From Actinomycetes bacterium (lineage in GTDB: Bacteria > Actinomycetota > Acidimicrobiia > Acidimicrobiales > RAAP-2): DNA of 64,000 nucleotides. The stretch covers positions 194,518 through 258,517 of the forward strand of contig JAJZDI010000001.1 of NCBI GenBank assembly GCA_021806045.1, given 5' to 3'. Of this stretch, positions 40,413 through 48,666 are shown piece after piece. The notes beneath the pieces are model-generated. The model saw only the letters and a list, made by a program, of their open reading frames with translations. It had not been told where the DNA came from and ran no database searches. Each line of letters starts with the position of its first letter. Within the stretch, counting starts at the first letter, position 1. A program made the position numbers and the translations under genes.

Positions 40413-41957
40413 TCAGACGTTGAGGCCGACCGACGCCTTGGGCGGGTACTGGGCGAACGAGTGGATGTGGTCACGCAGACCGTGCTGGAACGCCTCCAGG
40501 TAGGCCAGCTTCCGGATCAGGTAGGAGTGCTGCTCCTTCGGGTCGAGGTAGAGGTTGTAGACCCGGCCGTAGGGGTACTTCTGCGACACCCCGCTGAACC
40601 CGCCGTCGGTGGCCACGTCGGTGTTGCCGTCGGAGATCGACCCCAGCATGAACTTGTACTCCCCCACCCGCAGTGCGGAGAACATCTGGCCCAGCCAGTA
40701 GTAGAGGTACTTGCGGTGACTGAGGCCACCCGGAGCCAGCAGGAAGGCGCTCTGGTCGACGCCGTCGACGAAGCGGTCGTCGGGGACGAGGTCGCCACTC
40801 CCGGCCACCGAGAGCACGGTCGGCAGGATGTCGGTGAAGGAGAAGATCCCGTCGGTCACCTCGTCGGGCTCGATGGTGCCGGCCCACGACCAGATCCCCG
40901 GCACCCGCACCCCGCCCTCCCACGTCGACCCCTTGGCACAGCGGAACGGCGTGTAGGCGGCGTCGGGCCACGTCTCCATCTCCGGCCCGTTGTCGGACGA
41001 GATGAAGATGAGGGTGTCCTCCAGCTGGCCGGTGGCGTCCAGGCGGTCGACCAGCCGGCCGACGATGGCGTCGAGCTCGACGATGGTGTCCTTGTAGGGG
41101 TGGCGGGCCGGTGACGAGCCCAGGTACTGCTCGTGGGGGTAGTTGTCGAAGTGGGCCCCCCGGGTGCAGTGGTAGAGGAACCACGGCTCGTCGCGCCCGG
41201 CCATGGAGTCGATGAACTCCTCGGAGTAGGTCGCCCACCGGTCGTCGAGGGTGGAGAGGACGGGGATGGTCACCTCCTCGACCTCCTCGATCTCGCCCCC
41301 GCGGGCGGCGTGCACGAAGCACTTGTTGAACGGCATGTTCTCCACCCACGCCGTCCGGGCCTCGCTGTAGACCATCTCCGGGAAGAAGTAGGGGTCACGC
41401 CACTCGGTGTACATGTCCGACACCGACAGGAACCCGTAGAAGTCGTCGAACCCGCAGTTCTGGGGCTGGGAGGCGGTGTTCTCCCCCAGGTGCCACTTGC
41501 CCACCGCCTGGGTGACGTACCCGGCCTCGGAGAGCAGCTCGGCCAGCGTCCGCTCGCCCTCGAGGCCGCCCGCCTCGCCGTACATCGGGGGCCGCTGCAG
41601 CCCGTGGCGCATGGGGAGCCGTCCGGTGAGAAGGCTGGCCCGCGACGGTGTGCACGACGGCTCCGAGTAGCAGGAGGTGAGGAGCTTCCCCTGACGGGCC
41701 AAGCGATCGATGTTGGGAGTGGGCGCGCCGACGGCGGCGCCGCCTCCGTAGCAGCCGAAGTCGCCCCAGCCGACGTCGTCCATGAGGACGACGAGCACGT
41801 TGGGCTTGCTGCGCCCCCGCCGCTCGCGCCAGGCGGCCAGCCGGCGAGCCGCCTCCTCCTCCTGGGCCGGGTGGGCGAAGGCGGGCTCCCGGTTGGGGGG
41901 AGCGGGCGCCGCCTGCGAGGCGATGGGGTCGAACGGGAGCGCGGCGTCGGTGGCCAT
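40413..41957 (-). CDS. Sulfatase (cysteine type, formylglycine-dependent)
   Basis: Type I sulfatase of 514 residues that would hydrolyse a sulfate ester. The maturation motif is C102-T-P-S-R, followed by ASLLTGRLPMRHG. Metal-site residues are D60 and D61 (LMDDVGWGDFG) and DNG in ISSDNGPE; GKWHLGE carries the conserved Lys and His. Cys102 must be converted to formylglycine by a modifying enzyme that is not in this window. There is no signal peptide, so it appears cytoplasmic. It is transcribed divergently from a TetR gene through a shared 90-bp region. The substrate cannot be told from sequence. Confidence 0.9.
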   Translation of the reverse strand: MATDAALPFDPIASQAAPAPPNREPAFAHPAQEEEAARRLAAWRERRGRSKPNVLVVLMDDVGWGDFGCYGGGAAVGAPTPNIDRLARQGKLLTSCYSEPSCTPSRASLLTGRLPMRHGLQRPPMYGEAGGLEGERTLAELLSEAGYVTQAVGKWHLGENTASQPQNCGFDDFYGFLSVSDMYTEWRDPYFFPEMVYSEARTAWVENMPFNKCFVHAARGGEIEEVEEVTIPVLSTLDDRWATYSEEFIDSMAGRDEPWFLYHCTRGAHFDNYPHEQYLGSSPARHPYKDTIVELDAIVGRLVDRLDATGQLEDTLIFISSDNGPEMETWPDAAYTPFRCAKGSTWEGGVRVPGIWSWAGTIEPDEVTDGIFSFTDILPTVLSVAGSGDLVPDDRFVDGVDQSAFLLAPGGLSHRKYLYYWLGQMFSALRVGEYKFMLGSISDGNTDVATDGGFSGVSQKYPYGRVYNLYLDPKEQHSYLIRKLAYLEAFQHGLRDHIHSFAQYPPKASVGLNV

Positions 41958-41963
41958 GGCCGC

Positions 41964-41992
41964 ATCGTAGGCAGTTGACTACACCTCGTCAA
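41964..41992 (-). promoter_or_regulatory. Sulfatase promoter (TTGACG-17-TACGAT), leaderless
   Basis: On the reverse strand a -35 TTGACG (41992-41987) and a -10 TACGAT (41969-41964) are 17 bp apart. The -10 ends 6 nt before the ATG, so the mRNA should be leaderless. This is the closest match to a housekeeping promoter in the window. Confidence 0.65.
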
Positions 41993-41993
41993 C
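41974..41993. promoter_or_regulatory. Inverted repeat in the sulfatase/TetR divergent region
   Basis: GTTGAC (41974-41979) and GTCAAC (41988-41993) form perfect 6-bp arms with an 8-bp spacer. They cover the spacer and -35 of the sulfatase promoter, as expected for a repressor site. The adjacent TetR protein is the obvious candidate ligand. Confidence 0.5.
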
Positions 41994-42035
41994 GACGCAC
42001 GGAAACGGCGGGGCGAGCCCGCGTAGTCGGCGGGC

Positions 42036-42041
42036 TACGCT
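42036..42041 (+). promoter_or_regulatory. -10 hexamer TACGCT for the leaderless tetR-like gene
   Basis: TACGCT ends 6 nt before the GTG start of the regulator and no SD is visible. A -35 is not obvious. Confidence 0.4.
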
Positions 42042-42047
42042 GCCCCG

Positions 42048-42656
42048 GTGACCGGAGGACCCGACCGCCGGCCCCGTCCCTCCGGGTGTGCCGAGGTGAC
42101 CGAGGCCCTCCTCGACGCGGCGGAGGTCGAGCTGGTCCGCCACGGCGCCGCCCACGCCTCCATCCGGCGCATCGCGGCGGCCGCCCGGGTCAACCACGGT
42201 CTGGTGCACCGCTACTTCGGCGCCAAGTCGAATCTGGTGGCCGCCGTGCTGGCCCGGCTCTCGAGCCGGACCGCCGACCAGCTCGCGGGTGACGCCCCCC
42301 TCGTCGAGGTGCTGGCGACGGACGGGCCCGTCGCCCGCCACCTGCGGATCCTCGCCCGCCTCATCCTGGACGGCGAAGACGTGGCCACCCTCCAACCCGA
42401 GCATCCGGCCATCGGCGCCCTGGTGGCCGACGCCGTCCGGGACGGCGGGGCGCCGCTCGAGCTGGCCCAGGTCCGGGTGGCCCAGGTCATCGCCCTCGTC
42501 TTCGGCTGGCACCTGTTCGAGCCGTTCCTCCTCGACGCCAGCGGCGCCTCCCCCGACCTGGCCCGTGCCGAGTTGCCGGGCGCGGTCGCCGCCCTGGCCG
42601 CCCTCCGGCCGGCCGGTGGCCGGGGGAAGCCGACCGGGGCCGCGGCCGGGACCTGA
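42048..42656 (+). CDS. TetR-family transcriptional regulator
   Basis: DNA-binding regulator of 202 residues. The N-terminal helix-turn-helix is near residues 20-65 (EVTEALLDAAEVELVRHG, then RRIAAAARVNHGLVHRYFGA with the family Tyr-Phe). The C-terminal ligand domain is Ala/Leu-rich, with no known ligand signature. The gene lies head-to-head with the sulfatase and 2 bp ahead of a glycosyltransferase, so it may control either or both. The inverted repeat at 41974-41993 is a plausible operator. Confidence 0.9.
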   Translation: MTGGPDRRPRPSGCAEVTEALLDAAEVELVRHGAAHASIRRIAAAARVNHGLVHRYFGAKSNLVAAVLARLSSRTADQLAGDAPLVEVLATDGPVARHLRILARLILDGEDVATLQPEHPAIGALVADAVRDGGAPLELAQVRVAQVIALVFGWHLFEPFLLDASGASPDLARAELPGAVAALAALRPAGGRGKPTGAAAGT

Positions 42657-42658
42657 CC

Positions 42659-43840
42659 GTGGCCCGCTTCCTCTTCGTCGTCCCGCCGCTCCACGGGCAC
42701 GTCAACCCGACCATGGCGGTCGGTGCCGCCCTGGCCCACCGGGGGCACGACGTGGCCTGGTGCGGGGCGCCCACCTTCCTCGAGGGCGTCCTGCCTGCCG
42801 GTGCCGAGGTGGTCGCGAGCGGCGAGGACGTGCCCGCAGAGGCCATCGCCGAGGTCGAGGCCCGCTCGCACGGGCTGAAGGGAGCCCCCGCCCTCAAGTT
42901 CTTCTGGGAGGAGTTCCTCGTCCCCCTGGCCCACGCCATGATCCCCGGGGTCGAGGCGGCCATCACCTCCTGGCGACCCGACGTGGTGGTTGCCGACCAG
43001 CAGACCGTCGCCGGCGCCCTGGTGGCCCGCCGCCACGGCGTGCCGTGGGCCACCAGCGCCACCACCTCGGCCGAGCTCGTCGACCCCTTCGCCGGCTTCC
43101 CCAAGCTGCAGGCATGGTCGGACGGCTGCCTGGTCCAGGTCCAGCTCGACCATGGTGTGCCGGCGGCCGAGGCCAGCGCGGCCAACCTGCGGTTCTCCGA
43201 CGACCTGGTCCTCGCCTTCACCACCGTCGAGCTGGCCGGCCGCCGCCCCTACCCGTCCCACTGGCGCTTCGTCGGCCCCGCCTTCGGCGACCGGCCCCCG
43301 CACGACGCCGACTTCCCCTGGGACCACGTCGACGGGGACGATCCGGTGGTACTGGTGTCGCTCGGCACGGTGAACGCCGCAGCCGGGGAGCGCTTCTACC
43401 GGGTGGTGGCCGAGGTGGCCGGCGGCCGTCCCGAACGCTTCGTGCTGGCCGCCCCCCCGGAGGTGGCCGGGCCCATGCCGGCGAACGTGGTGGTACGGCC
43501 ACGGGTTCCCCAGCTGGAGCTGATCGAGCGGGCCGGCGCCGTGGTGTGTCACGCCGGGCACAACACCGTGTGCGAGGCGCTGGCGTCGGGGGTTCCGCTG
43601 GTGGTGGCGCCCATCCGCGACGACCAGCCGGTGGTGGCGGCCCAGGTGGTCGAGGCCGGCGCCGGTATCCGGGTCCGCTACGTGCGCGTCCGGCCTGACG
43701 AGCTCTCCGGCGCCCTCGACGCCGTGCTGACCGATCCCGCCTACCGGGAGGCCGCCACCGCGGTGGGGGCGTCGTTCATCGCGGCCGGCGGTGCCGCCGC
43801 CGCCGCCGTCCACCTGGAGGACCTGGCCGGCCGCAGGTGA
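42659..43840 (+). CDS. MGT-type (GT1) glycosyltransferase
   Basis: Family 1 glycosyltransferase of 393 residues, related to macrolide and flavonoid glycosyltransferases. The N-terminal acceptor domain begins FLFVVPPLHGHVNPTMAVG. The C-terminal donor domain has VSLGTVNAA and the nucleotide-sugar motif CHAGHNTVCEALASGVPLVV, ending in D-D-Q. It starts two bases after the TetR gene and is probably co-transcribed with it. The acceptor is unknown; roles in natural-product modification, self-protection or glycolipid synthesis are all possible. Confidence 0.88.
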   Translation: MARFLFVVPPLHGHVNPTMAVGAALAHRGHDVAWCGAPTFLEGVLPAGAEVVASGEDVPAEAIAEVEARSHGLKGAPALKFFWEEFLVPLAHAMIPGVEAAITSWRPDVVVADQQTVAGALVARRHGVPWATSATTSAELVDPFAGFPKLQAWSDGCLVQVQLDHGVPAAEASAANLRFSDDLVLAFTTVELAGRRPYPSHWRFVGPAFGDRPPHDADFPWDHVDGDDPVVLVSLGTVNAAAGERFYRVVAEVAGGRPERFVLAAPPEVAGPMPANVVVRPRVPQLELIERAGAVVCHAGHNTVCEALASGVPLVVAPIRDDQPVVAAQVVEAGAGIRVRYVRVRPDELSGALDAVLTDPAYREAATAVGASFIAAGGAAAAAVHLEDLAGRR

Positions 43841-43904
43841 CCAGGGCCGGCTCCCGGCTCGGCGCCGACTGGCACCCGGACAGCCGCCGTGCTGCACTCT
43901 CCCC

Positions 43905-44933
43905 GTGCGACGATCGACCACGGGACTGATCGCCGGCGCGGGAGCCGCCGCAGCGGGCCTCGCCGCGCTGGCCTGGTCGCGGCGCCGGGCCCGCCGCCCG
44001 GGTGACCCGGGGACGCGGCCGGTACCGAAGGTGCCGCCGGCACCGGCACGCGACGAGGGACCCGGCCCACTCGACCCGGCCGTCACCCGCCACCAGGTGA
44101 CCACGAGCGACGGCGGCTCGATCCACGTGGTCGACCACGGCGAGGGCCCAACCGTCGTCCTCGTCCACGGCGTCACCCTCACCTCCGACATCTGGCTGAA
44201 CCAGTTCGATGACCTGGCCGCCACCCACCGGGTCATCGCTCTCGACCAGCGGGGGCACGGCCGCTCCACCGCCGGTGACGGCGGCTACGCCCTCACGAGA
44301 ATGGCCGACGATCTCCTCGAGGTGCTCGACCACCTCGAGGTCGAACGGGTCGTTCTGGTGGGCCATTCCATGGGCGGGATGGTGTCGCTGACCGCGGCCA
44401 CCACCCGGCCTGAGCGGTTCGCTGCCCGCGTCGCGGGGATGGTGCTGGTCAGCACGTCGGGCGGGCCGTACCCGACGGCCGGCCGGCGAGTGCCGGCCCC
44501 GCTCGCGTCGGGCGCCGTGTCCGTGATCGGGCGCCAGCTGGCCCGCTCCGAGGCCCGGGGCCTCGGGATCGTGCCCGTCCCCCGGGCTGCCGGGATGGCG
44601 GCCCGGGTGGCGTTCGGTCGGGAGCCGTCCGCTGCGGACGTCGAGCTCACCCGCCGGGTGATGGCGCCGATGTCGCCCACCGCGCTGGCCGCCTGCATCG
44701 GGGCCATCGCCGCCCACGACGTCTCGACCCGGCTGGCAGCGATCTCCGTGCCGGCACGGGTGGTGGTGGGGACCCGTGACCTGCTGACCCCCCCGTTCCA
44801 CGCCCGGCGGCTGGCACAGGGCATTGCGGGCGCCGAGCTCGTGGTCCTTCCGGGATGCGGTCACATGCCGATGCTGGAACGGCGGGAGGAGCTGCGCGAC
44901 GTCATCGCCGGCGTGGCGGCCGCCGCCCGCTGA
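43905..44933 (+). CDS. Membrane-anchored alpha/beta hydrolase
   Basis: Alpha/beta-fold hydrolase of 342 residues. The GTG at 43905 gives an N-terminal hydrophobic helix (GLIAGAGAAAAGLAALAW) followed by an Arg patch, which suggests a membrane anchor facing the cytoplasm. The catalytic set is S155 in GHSMGG, the Asp in VVGTRDLLTPP and the His in GCGHMPMLER; VVLVHGVTL gives the oxyanion loop. Its closest style is the esterase/epoxide-hydrolase/haloperoxidase group; the substrate is unknown. Upstream TGCACT may be a weak leaderless -10. Confidence 0.85.
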   Translation: MRRSTTGLIAGAGAAAAGLAALAWSRRRARRPGDPGTRPVPKVPPAPARDEGPGPLDPAVTRHQVTTSDGGSIHVVDHGEGPTVVLVHGVTLTSDIWLNQFDDLAATHRVIALDQRGHGRSTAGDGGYALTRMADDLLEVLDHLEVERVVLVGHSMGGMVSLTAATTRPERFAARVAGMVLVSTSGGPYPTAGRRVPAPLASGAVSVIGRQLARSEARGLGIVPVPRAAGMAARVAFGREPSAADVELTRRVMAPMSPTALAACIGAIAAHDVSTRLAAISVPARVVVGTRDLLTPPFHARRLAQGIAGAELVVLPGCGHMPMLERREELRDVIAGVAAAAR

Positions 44934-44969
44934 ACGGGCGGGCCCGGACGGTGCGAGCGGTGGTGGCGG

Positions 44970-44975
44970 TACCAT
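44970..44975 (+). promoter_or_regulatory. -10 hexamer TACCAT for leaderless uracil-DNA glycosylase gene
   Basis: TACCAT ends 6 nt before the GTG at 44982, with no SD present. The -35 is not obvious. Confidence 0.4.
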
Positions 44976-44981
44976 GCGCCG

Positions 44982-45548
44982 GTGGCCGACACACCTCTGG
45001 CGCAGCTCGCCGCGGACGCGTCGGCCTGCACCCGTTGCCGGCTCGCCGGACACCGCACCCAGGTGGTCTTCGGCGTGGGCGATCCCGGCGCCGACCTCAT
45101 GTTCGTCGGTGAGGGCCCCGGCCGGGAGGAGGACCTGCGGGGCGAGCCGTTCGTCGGTCGCTCCGGCCAGCTCCTCGACCGCCTGATGGCCGAGGAGCTC
45201 GGGATCGGGCGGGACCGCTGCTACATCGCCAACGTGGTGAAGTGCCGCCCGCCCGACAACCGGGACCCGCTGCCCGACGAGATCGAGTTGTGCCGGCCCT
45301 TCCTCACCCGTCAGATCGAGCTGGTCCGCCCGTCGGTCGTCGTCACCCTGGGCAACTTCGCCATGCGCCTGCTGCTCGGCACCACCGACGGGATCCGCTC
45401 GGTGCGGGGCCGCGTGTACCCCTTCGGCGACGCCCACCTGGTCCCCACCTACCACCCGGCCGCGGCCCTGCGGGGTGGGGGGACCGTGGTGGCCGAGATG
45501 CGGTCCGACCTGGTCCGGGCCAAGCGCCTGCTCGGGTGGGCGACGTGA
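44982..45548 (+). CDS. Uracil-DNA glycosylase, 4Fe-4S type (family 4)
   Basis: Base-excision repair enzyme that removes uracil from DNA, 188 residues. Four cysteines C16, C19, C88 and C104 are placed to bind a 4Fe-4S cluster. The uracil pocket has [18 protein letters not shown] and [13 protein letters not shown], and the C-terminal motif is PTYHPAAAL. The GTG start is supported by the leaderless -10. The gene's end overlaps tsaE (GTGA), so this repair gene leads into the t6A operon. Confidence 0.93.
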   Translation: MADTPLAQLAADASACTRCRLAGHRTQVVFGVGDPGADLMFVGEGPGREEDLRGEPFVGRSGQLLDRLMAEELGIGRDRCYIANVVKCRPPDNRDPLPDEIELCRPFLTRQIELVRPSVVVTLGNFAMRLLLGTTDGIRSVRGRVYPFGDAHLVPTYHPAAALRGGGTVVAEMRSDLVRAKRLLGWAT

Positions 45549-46144
45549 GCGCCCCTGCGACGGTGGCCGCCCGGACGGCGGGGGCGGACGCCACCCGCGC
45601 CCTGGCCGGTGCCCTGGCTGCCTGCTGCCGACCGGGGGACGTGGTGCTGTTGGCCGGCGACCTGGGGGCGGGCAAGACCACCTTCGCCCAGGGGTTCGCC
45701 GCCGCTCTCGGGGTGGCCCAGCGGGTCACCAGCCCGACCTTCACGCTGGTGCATACCTATCCGTGCGGCGGGGGCGCGGTGGCCACCCTCCTCCACGCCG
45801 ACGTCTACCGGCTGGACGACCTGGCCGAGGTGGTCGACCTGGGCCTGGCCGAGATGGTGGACGCCGGTGCCGTGGCCCTGGTCGAGTGGGGGGACGTGGC
45901 CGCGCCCGTCCTGGGCGAGGGCGCCCTCACCGTGACCCTGGCCGTCCCGCCCGGCGGCGGTGAGGACGACCGGGTGGTCGAGGTGAGCGCCCCCGCCGTC
46001 GGCCCGCTGGCCGGCCCCGGGCCCAACGGGGCGTGGCAGGACCGGTGGCCGTCCGTCGCCACCGCCCTCGCTCCGTGGCGGACCGGCGTTCCCGGAGAGG
46101 ATCCCGGAGAGGACGGAGCAGACCCCGTGGAGGTGCACCGGTGA
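45545..46144 (+). CDS. tsaE: tRNA t6A synthesis ATPase TsaE
   Basis: ATPase that drives the TsaB-TsaD-TsaE cycle making N6-threonylcarbamoyladenosine at A37 of ANN-decoding tRNAs. It has 199 residues. The Walker A is [29 protein letters not shown] and VEWGD are family motifs. The C-terminus carries about 40 extra Pro/Gly/Glu-rich residues. The GTG overlaps the upstream glycosylase stop and the end overlaps tsaB. Confidence 0.95.
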   Translation: MSAPATVAARTAGADATRALAGALAACCRPGDVVLLAGDLGAGKTTFAQGFAAALGVAQRVTSPTFTLVHTYPCGGGAVATLLHADVYRLDDLAEVVDLGLAEMVDAGAVALVEWGDVAAPVLGEGALTVTLAVPPGGGEDDRVVEVSAPAVGPLAGPGPNGAWQDRWPSVATALAPWRTGVPGEDPGEDGADPVEVHR

Positions 46145-46920
46145 ACCTGCTCGCCATCGAGACGGCGACCGACCTCGTGGGGGCGGCGTTCGTGGCCGAC
46201 CCGGCCCGGCCCGGTCACCCGGCTGCCGCCGTCCAGTCCGAGCCGGGGGGGAGGCGCCACGCCGAGGCGCTGGCCCCGGCCGTCGAGGCGGTGTGCGCCC
46301 GGACCGGGCACACCGTCCGGGACGTGGACGTCGTCGCCGTCGACAACGGCCCCGGGCTCTTCACCGGCCTGCGGGTGGGGGTGGCGACGGCCAAGGCGTT
46401 CGGCCAGGCCCTCGGCATCGGAGTGGTCGCCGTCTCCAGCCTGGACGTGCTGGCCGCCGCCGCTCTCGAACGGTGGGAGGGCACCCGCCCGGTGACGGTG
46501 GTGGCCGTCGTCGACGCCCGGCGGGGCGAGGTGTTCACCGCCGCCTACCGCGACGGGGGAGCGGGCGATGCCGATCCGGCGGACCTGGTGGTGGCACCGA
46601 CGGACCGGTTCGACCCGGCCGCCCTGGTGGCCGGGGTCGAGCGCCTGGCCGCCGAGGTGGCCGGGGGACCCGTGGTGGTGGTAGGGGACGGCGCCGCCCG
46701 CTACCGGGACCTGCTCGACGGGATCGCCGGCGTCGTCCCGGACCTCCTCGACGGCGAGGGCGCCCTCGTGGCCCCGCCGCCGGACGTGCTGGCCGCACTG
46801 GCCCGGGCCCGGCTGGCCCGGGGGGAGCAGCCGGCACCGGCGGCCACCGTCGTCCCCGACTACCGGCGTGAGGCGGACGCCCGCATCAACTGGGTCGAGC
46901 GCCGCCCACCCGAACGGTGA
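46141..46920 (+). CDS. tsaB: tRNA t6A synthesis subunit TsaB
   Basis: Inactive-ASKHA partner that dimerises with TsaD, 259 residues. It begins [16 protein letters not shown] and has VDNGPGLFTGLRVGVATAKA and VVDARRGEVF. The GTG at 46141 has an excellent GGAGGTG SD and overlaps the tsaE stop. It overlaps rimI downstream (GTGA). Confidence 0.95.
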   Translation: MNLLAIETATDLVGAAFVADPARPGHPAAAVQSEPGGRRHAEALAPAVEAVCARTGHTVRDVDVVAVDNGPGLFTGLRVGVATAKAFGQALGIGVVAVSSLDVLAAAALERWEGTRPVTVVAVVDARRGEVFTAAYRDGGAGDADPADLVVAPTDRFDPAALVAGVERLAAEVAGGPVVVVGDGAARYRDLLDGIAGVVPDLLDGEGALVAPPPDVLAALARARLARGEQPAPAATVVPDYRREADARINWVERRPPER

Positions 46921-47483
46921 GCGCCAGGGGCGCCCCCGAACGGGGAGTGCCGGTCCGCGTCGTGCTGGAGCCCATGCGCCCACGGGACCTGCCCGCCGTC
47001 CTCGACATCGAAGCGGCCGTCTACCCGCGCCCGTGGTCGCACCGGATCTTCACCGACGAGCTGGCACAACGCCGGTCGCGCGTGTACCGGGTGGCCCGGG
47101 TGGGGCGGCGCATCGTCGGGTACGCCGGCCTGATGCTCGTCCAGGACGACGCCCACGTGAACAACATCGCCGTCGATCCCGCCTGGCAGGGGCGGGGCAT
47201 CGCCACCGTGCTGCTGCTGGAGCTGGTGCGGGTGGCGGTGGGGCGTCGGGCCCGGGACCTCACCCTCGAGGTCCGGGTGGGCAACGAGCGGGCCATCGCC
47301 CTCTACCGGCGCTTCGGCCTGGCCCCGGTGGGGGTGCGGCCCGGCTACTACGAGGAGACGGGCGAGGACGCCATCATCATGTGGGCACGGGGCATCGACA
47401 CCGAGGACTACGCCCGTCGGATCGACGGCATCGTCCTGTCCCTGCCCGAGGACGTGTCGGTCCGCTGGGGCGCCGACCGCTGA
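46917..47483 (+). CDS. rimI: Ribosomal-protein-alanine N-acetyltransferase, RimI-like
   Basis: GNAT acetyltransferase of 188 residues; RimI acetylates the N-terminus of S18 and related proteins. Seen are EPMRPRDLPAVLDIEAAVYP, the acetyl-CoA loop VDPAWQGRGIATVLL, and EVRVGNERAIALYRRFGL. It is longer than the classic 150-residue RimI because of an N-terminal lead of about 15 residues and a C-terminal tail. Placement between tsaB and tsaD is the standard bacterial arrangement. Confidence 0.92.
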   Translation: MSARGAPERGVPVRVVLEPMRPRDLPAVLDIEAAVYPRPWSHRIFTDELAQRRSRVYRVARVGRRIVGYAGLMLVQDDAHVNNIAVDPAWQGRGIATVLLLELVRVAVGRRARDLTLEVRVGNERAIALYRRFGLAPVGVRPGYYEETGEDAIIMWARGIDTEDYARRIDGIVLSLPEDVSVRWGADR

Positions 47484-47542
47484 CCGGCCGGTACCGCCGG
47501 GCTGCCACGCTCCGACCGGTCGGCGGTGACGCCTCGGCCGGG

Positions 47543-47548
47543 TAGCGT
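47543..47548 (+). promoter_or_regulatory. -10 hexamer TAGCGT for leaderless tsaD
   Basis: TAGCGT ends 7 nt before the GTG at 47556. The 72-bp gap after rimI has no SD for that GTG, so an internal leaderless promoter is likely. Confidence 0.45.
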
Positions 47549-47555
47549 GCCCGGC

Positions 47556-48584
47556 GTGGACGTGCAGCGGGTGCTGGGGATCGAGACGTCGTGCGACGAG
47601 ACGGCGGCCGCCGTCGTCGACGGTGGCACCACCATCGTCTCGTCGGTCGTCTCCAGCCAGGTCGACCTCCACGCCCGCTACGGCGGGGTCGTTCCCGAGC
47701 TGGCCGGCCGGGCCCACGTCGAGCTCCTCACCCCCGTGCTTGCCGACGCCCTGGCCGCGGCCGGGTCGGACGCCTCGGGCCGGGGGATCGACGCGGTGGC
47801 CGTCACCTACGGTCCCGGTCTCATGGGCTCGCTGCTCGTCGGCGTGGCCGAGGCGAAGGCGCTGTCGATGGCGTGGGGGGTCCCCTTCGTCGGGGTGAAC
47901 CACCTCGAGGCCCACCTGTTCGCGTCCCTGCTGGAGCAGCCCGACCTGGGGTGGCCCCTGGTGGTGCTGCTCGTCTCCGGCGGCCACACCCTGCTGGTCG
48001 AGGTGACCGCCCCCGGCACCTACCGCCTTCTCGGCGGCACCATCGACGACGCCGCCGGCGAGGCGTTCGACAAGGTGGCCCGCTTCCTCGGCCTCGGCTA
48101 CCCCGGCGGGCCGGCCATCGACCGGGTGGCGGAAGACGGCGACCCGGCCGCGTTCGCCTTCCCGCGGTCGCTGCTGGGCAAGGGCTACGACTTCTCCTTC
48201 AGCGGGTTGAAGACGGCGGTGGTGAACGAGGTCCGCAAGCACCCCGAGGCCCGCACGGAGGATGTGGCCGCCTCCTTCCGCCGGGCGGTGGTCGACGTGC
48301 TGGTGTCCAAGGCCCGTGCCGCGGCGGCCGATGTCGGCGCCCGGGCCATCTGCCTGGCCGGCGGGGTGGCGGCCAACTCGCTGCTGCGCTCCGAGATCGT
48401 GGCCGCCTGCGAGGCCGACGGCATCGGGGCCTTCGTCCCCAGCCGGGCGCTGTGCACCGACAATGCGGCCATGGTGGCGGCGGCCGGCTGGTGGCGCCTG
48501 GCCAACAGCGGCGCCAGCCCCCTCACCCTGGGCGCCGATCCCAACCTGGAACTGGTTCCAACACACTCGCCAGACCTCAGCTAG
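47556..48584 (+). CDS. tsaD: tRNA t6A threonylcarbamoyltransferase TsaD
   Basis: Catalytic subunit that transfers the threonylcarbamoyl group to A37 of tRNA. It has 342 residues from GTG 47556 (VQRVLGIETSCDETAAAVV); a GTG 30 bp upstream would add residues not typical of the family and would place the -10 inside the gene. The metal ligands are the two His of NHLEAH. Other blocks are TYGPGLMGSLLVGVAEAKAL, VSGGHTLLVEV, FSGLKTAVVNEV and CLAGGVAANSLLR. Confidence 0.96.
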   Translation: MDVQRVLGIETSCDETAAAVVDGGTTIVSSVVSSQVDLHARYGGVVPELAGRAHVELLTPVLADALAAAGSDASGRGIDAVAVTYGPGLMGSLLVGVAEAKALSMAWGVPFVGVNHLEAHLFASLLEQPDLGWPLVVLLVSGGHTLLVEVTAPGTYRLLGGTIDDAAGEAFDKVARFLGLGYPGGPAIDRVAEDGDPAAFAFPRSLLGKGYDFSFSGLKTAVVNEVRKHPEARTEDVAASFRRAVVDVLVSKARAAAADVGARAICLAGGVAANSLLRSEIVAACEADGIGAFVPSRALCTDNAAMVAAAGWWRLANSGASPLTLGADPNLELVPTHSPDLS

Positions 48585-48587
48585 AGT
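48582..48587 (+). promoter_or_regulatory. -10 hexamer TAGAGT before the giant secreted-protein gene
   Basis: TAGAGT overlaps the tsaD stop and would give a leader of about 70 nt for the giant gene. The -35 region is not recognisable. Confidence 0.35.
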
Positions 48588-48666
48588 TCCCCGCACAGTT
48601 GGGGAGGGGCTCGGGGGCAGCAGCAGTGCCGCGCGTTCGTGCTCCGCGTAGAACGTGAGGTCGTCC

